64,000 bases of DNA from NCBI GenBank assembly GCA_009760855.2, contig WPIO01000036.1, positions 2,669,001-2,733,000 on the forward strand. The letters are read 5' to 3'. The position numbers were made by a program, and so were the translations under genes. The first letter of the stretch is position 1; each line of letters begins with the position of its first letter. Positions 63,852 through 64,000 of the stretch are shown here, piece by piece. The notes below the pieces were generated by a model. The model worked only from the letters and a program-made list of their open reading frames with translations. It did no database searches and had not been told where the DNA came from. Source of the DNA: Cristatella mucedo. Taxonomy: Eukaryota > Bryozoa > Phylactolaemata > Cristatellidae.

Positions 63852-64000
63852 GCCGAGCTGGTTTGGTCTAGCGGTTAAGGTGCTCGCCCCGACCAAGGTC
63901 CGACTGAGGTCGTGGGCTCGAGCCCCGAGGCACACGTGAAGCGCCTGAATAGAGATTAACTTCTCTTGGGGCGCTATATAAATGAATTATATATTTTTTT
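63850..64000 (+). mobile_element. SINE family B inserted in LINE family B
   Basis: GCCGAGCTGGTTTGGTCTAG, GGGCTCGAGCCCCGAGGC, GAAGCGCCTGAATAGAGATT, GGGGCGCTATATAAATGAAT, running to the window edge. Confidence 0.93.

Overview
This is a window of animal nuclear DNA, not bacterial or plasmid DNA. The coding sequence is split by GT-AG introns, and long dinucleotide microsatellites, tRNA-headed SINEs and CR1/L2-like LINE fragments fill most of the space between exons. Five animal protein families are recognisable. The presence of an indoleamine 2,3-dioxygenase, a family scarce in arthropods and nematodes, and the CR1-like repeats suggest a non-ecdysozoan invertebrate, plausibly a spiralian such as a mollusc or annelid. 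That placement is inference only.

Layout. The first 8.7 kb hold the 3' part of an indoleamine 2,3-dioxygenase gene on + (five exons ending at 8673; its N-terminal half lies outside or was not found). From 8.7 to 16 kb there is no firm gene, but there is a 60-bp-arm inverted repeat at 10.2-10.4 kb, LINE fragments, and a Ty3/gypsy-type gag remnant carrying a 57-bp minisatellite at 14.8-16.0 kb. From 16 to 22 kb the DNA is GC-rich and carries a TLX-class homeobox gene on + (18459-21074), preceded by a cluster of homeodomain-type TAAT sites. A complete six-exon RAB28 small GTPase gene lies on - (24472-31763). From 32 to 36.5 kb a CR1-like LINE is interrupted by a second, oppositely oriented LINE. 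Four exons of an ADISSP (C20orf27-like) gene lie on - (37546-42335). From 42 to 50 kb there are simple repeats, SINEs and a GC-rich stretch without a recognisable gene. A class C GPCR of metabotropic-glutamate-receptor type lies on - (50630-55290), with a trinucleotide repeat at each end. At 56.4-58.9 kb an AT-rich block is a decayed protein-primed-type DNA polymerase B, of the Polinton/adintovirus kind. The last 5 kb are SINEs and LINEs, several nested.

The genes belong to unrelated processes: tryptophan/kynurenine catabolism, cell-fate transcription, prenylated small-GTPase trafficking, a conserved small protein with a secreted role in mammals, and glutamate or amino-acid sensing. I see no sign that they work as one unit. 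The repeats are more coherent. Two LINE families (called A and B here) and two SINE families (A and B) account for most recurrent sequence, and SINE family B shares its 3' tail with LINE family A.

All gene calls rest on reading translations and splice phases by eye. No database search or alignment was run.
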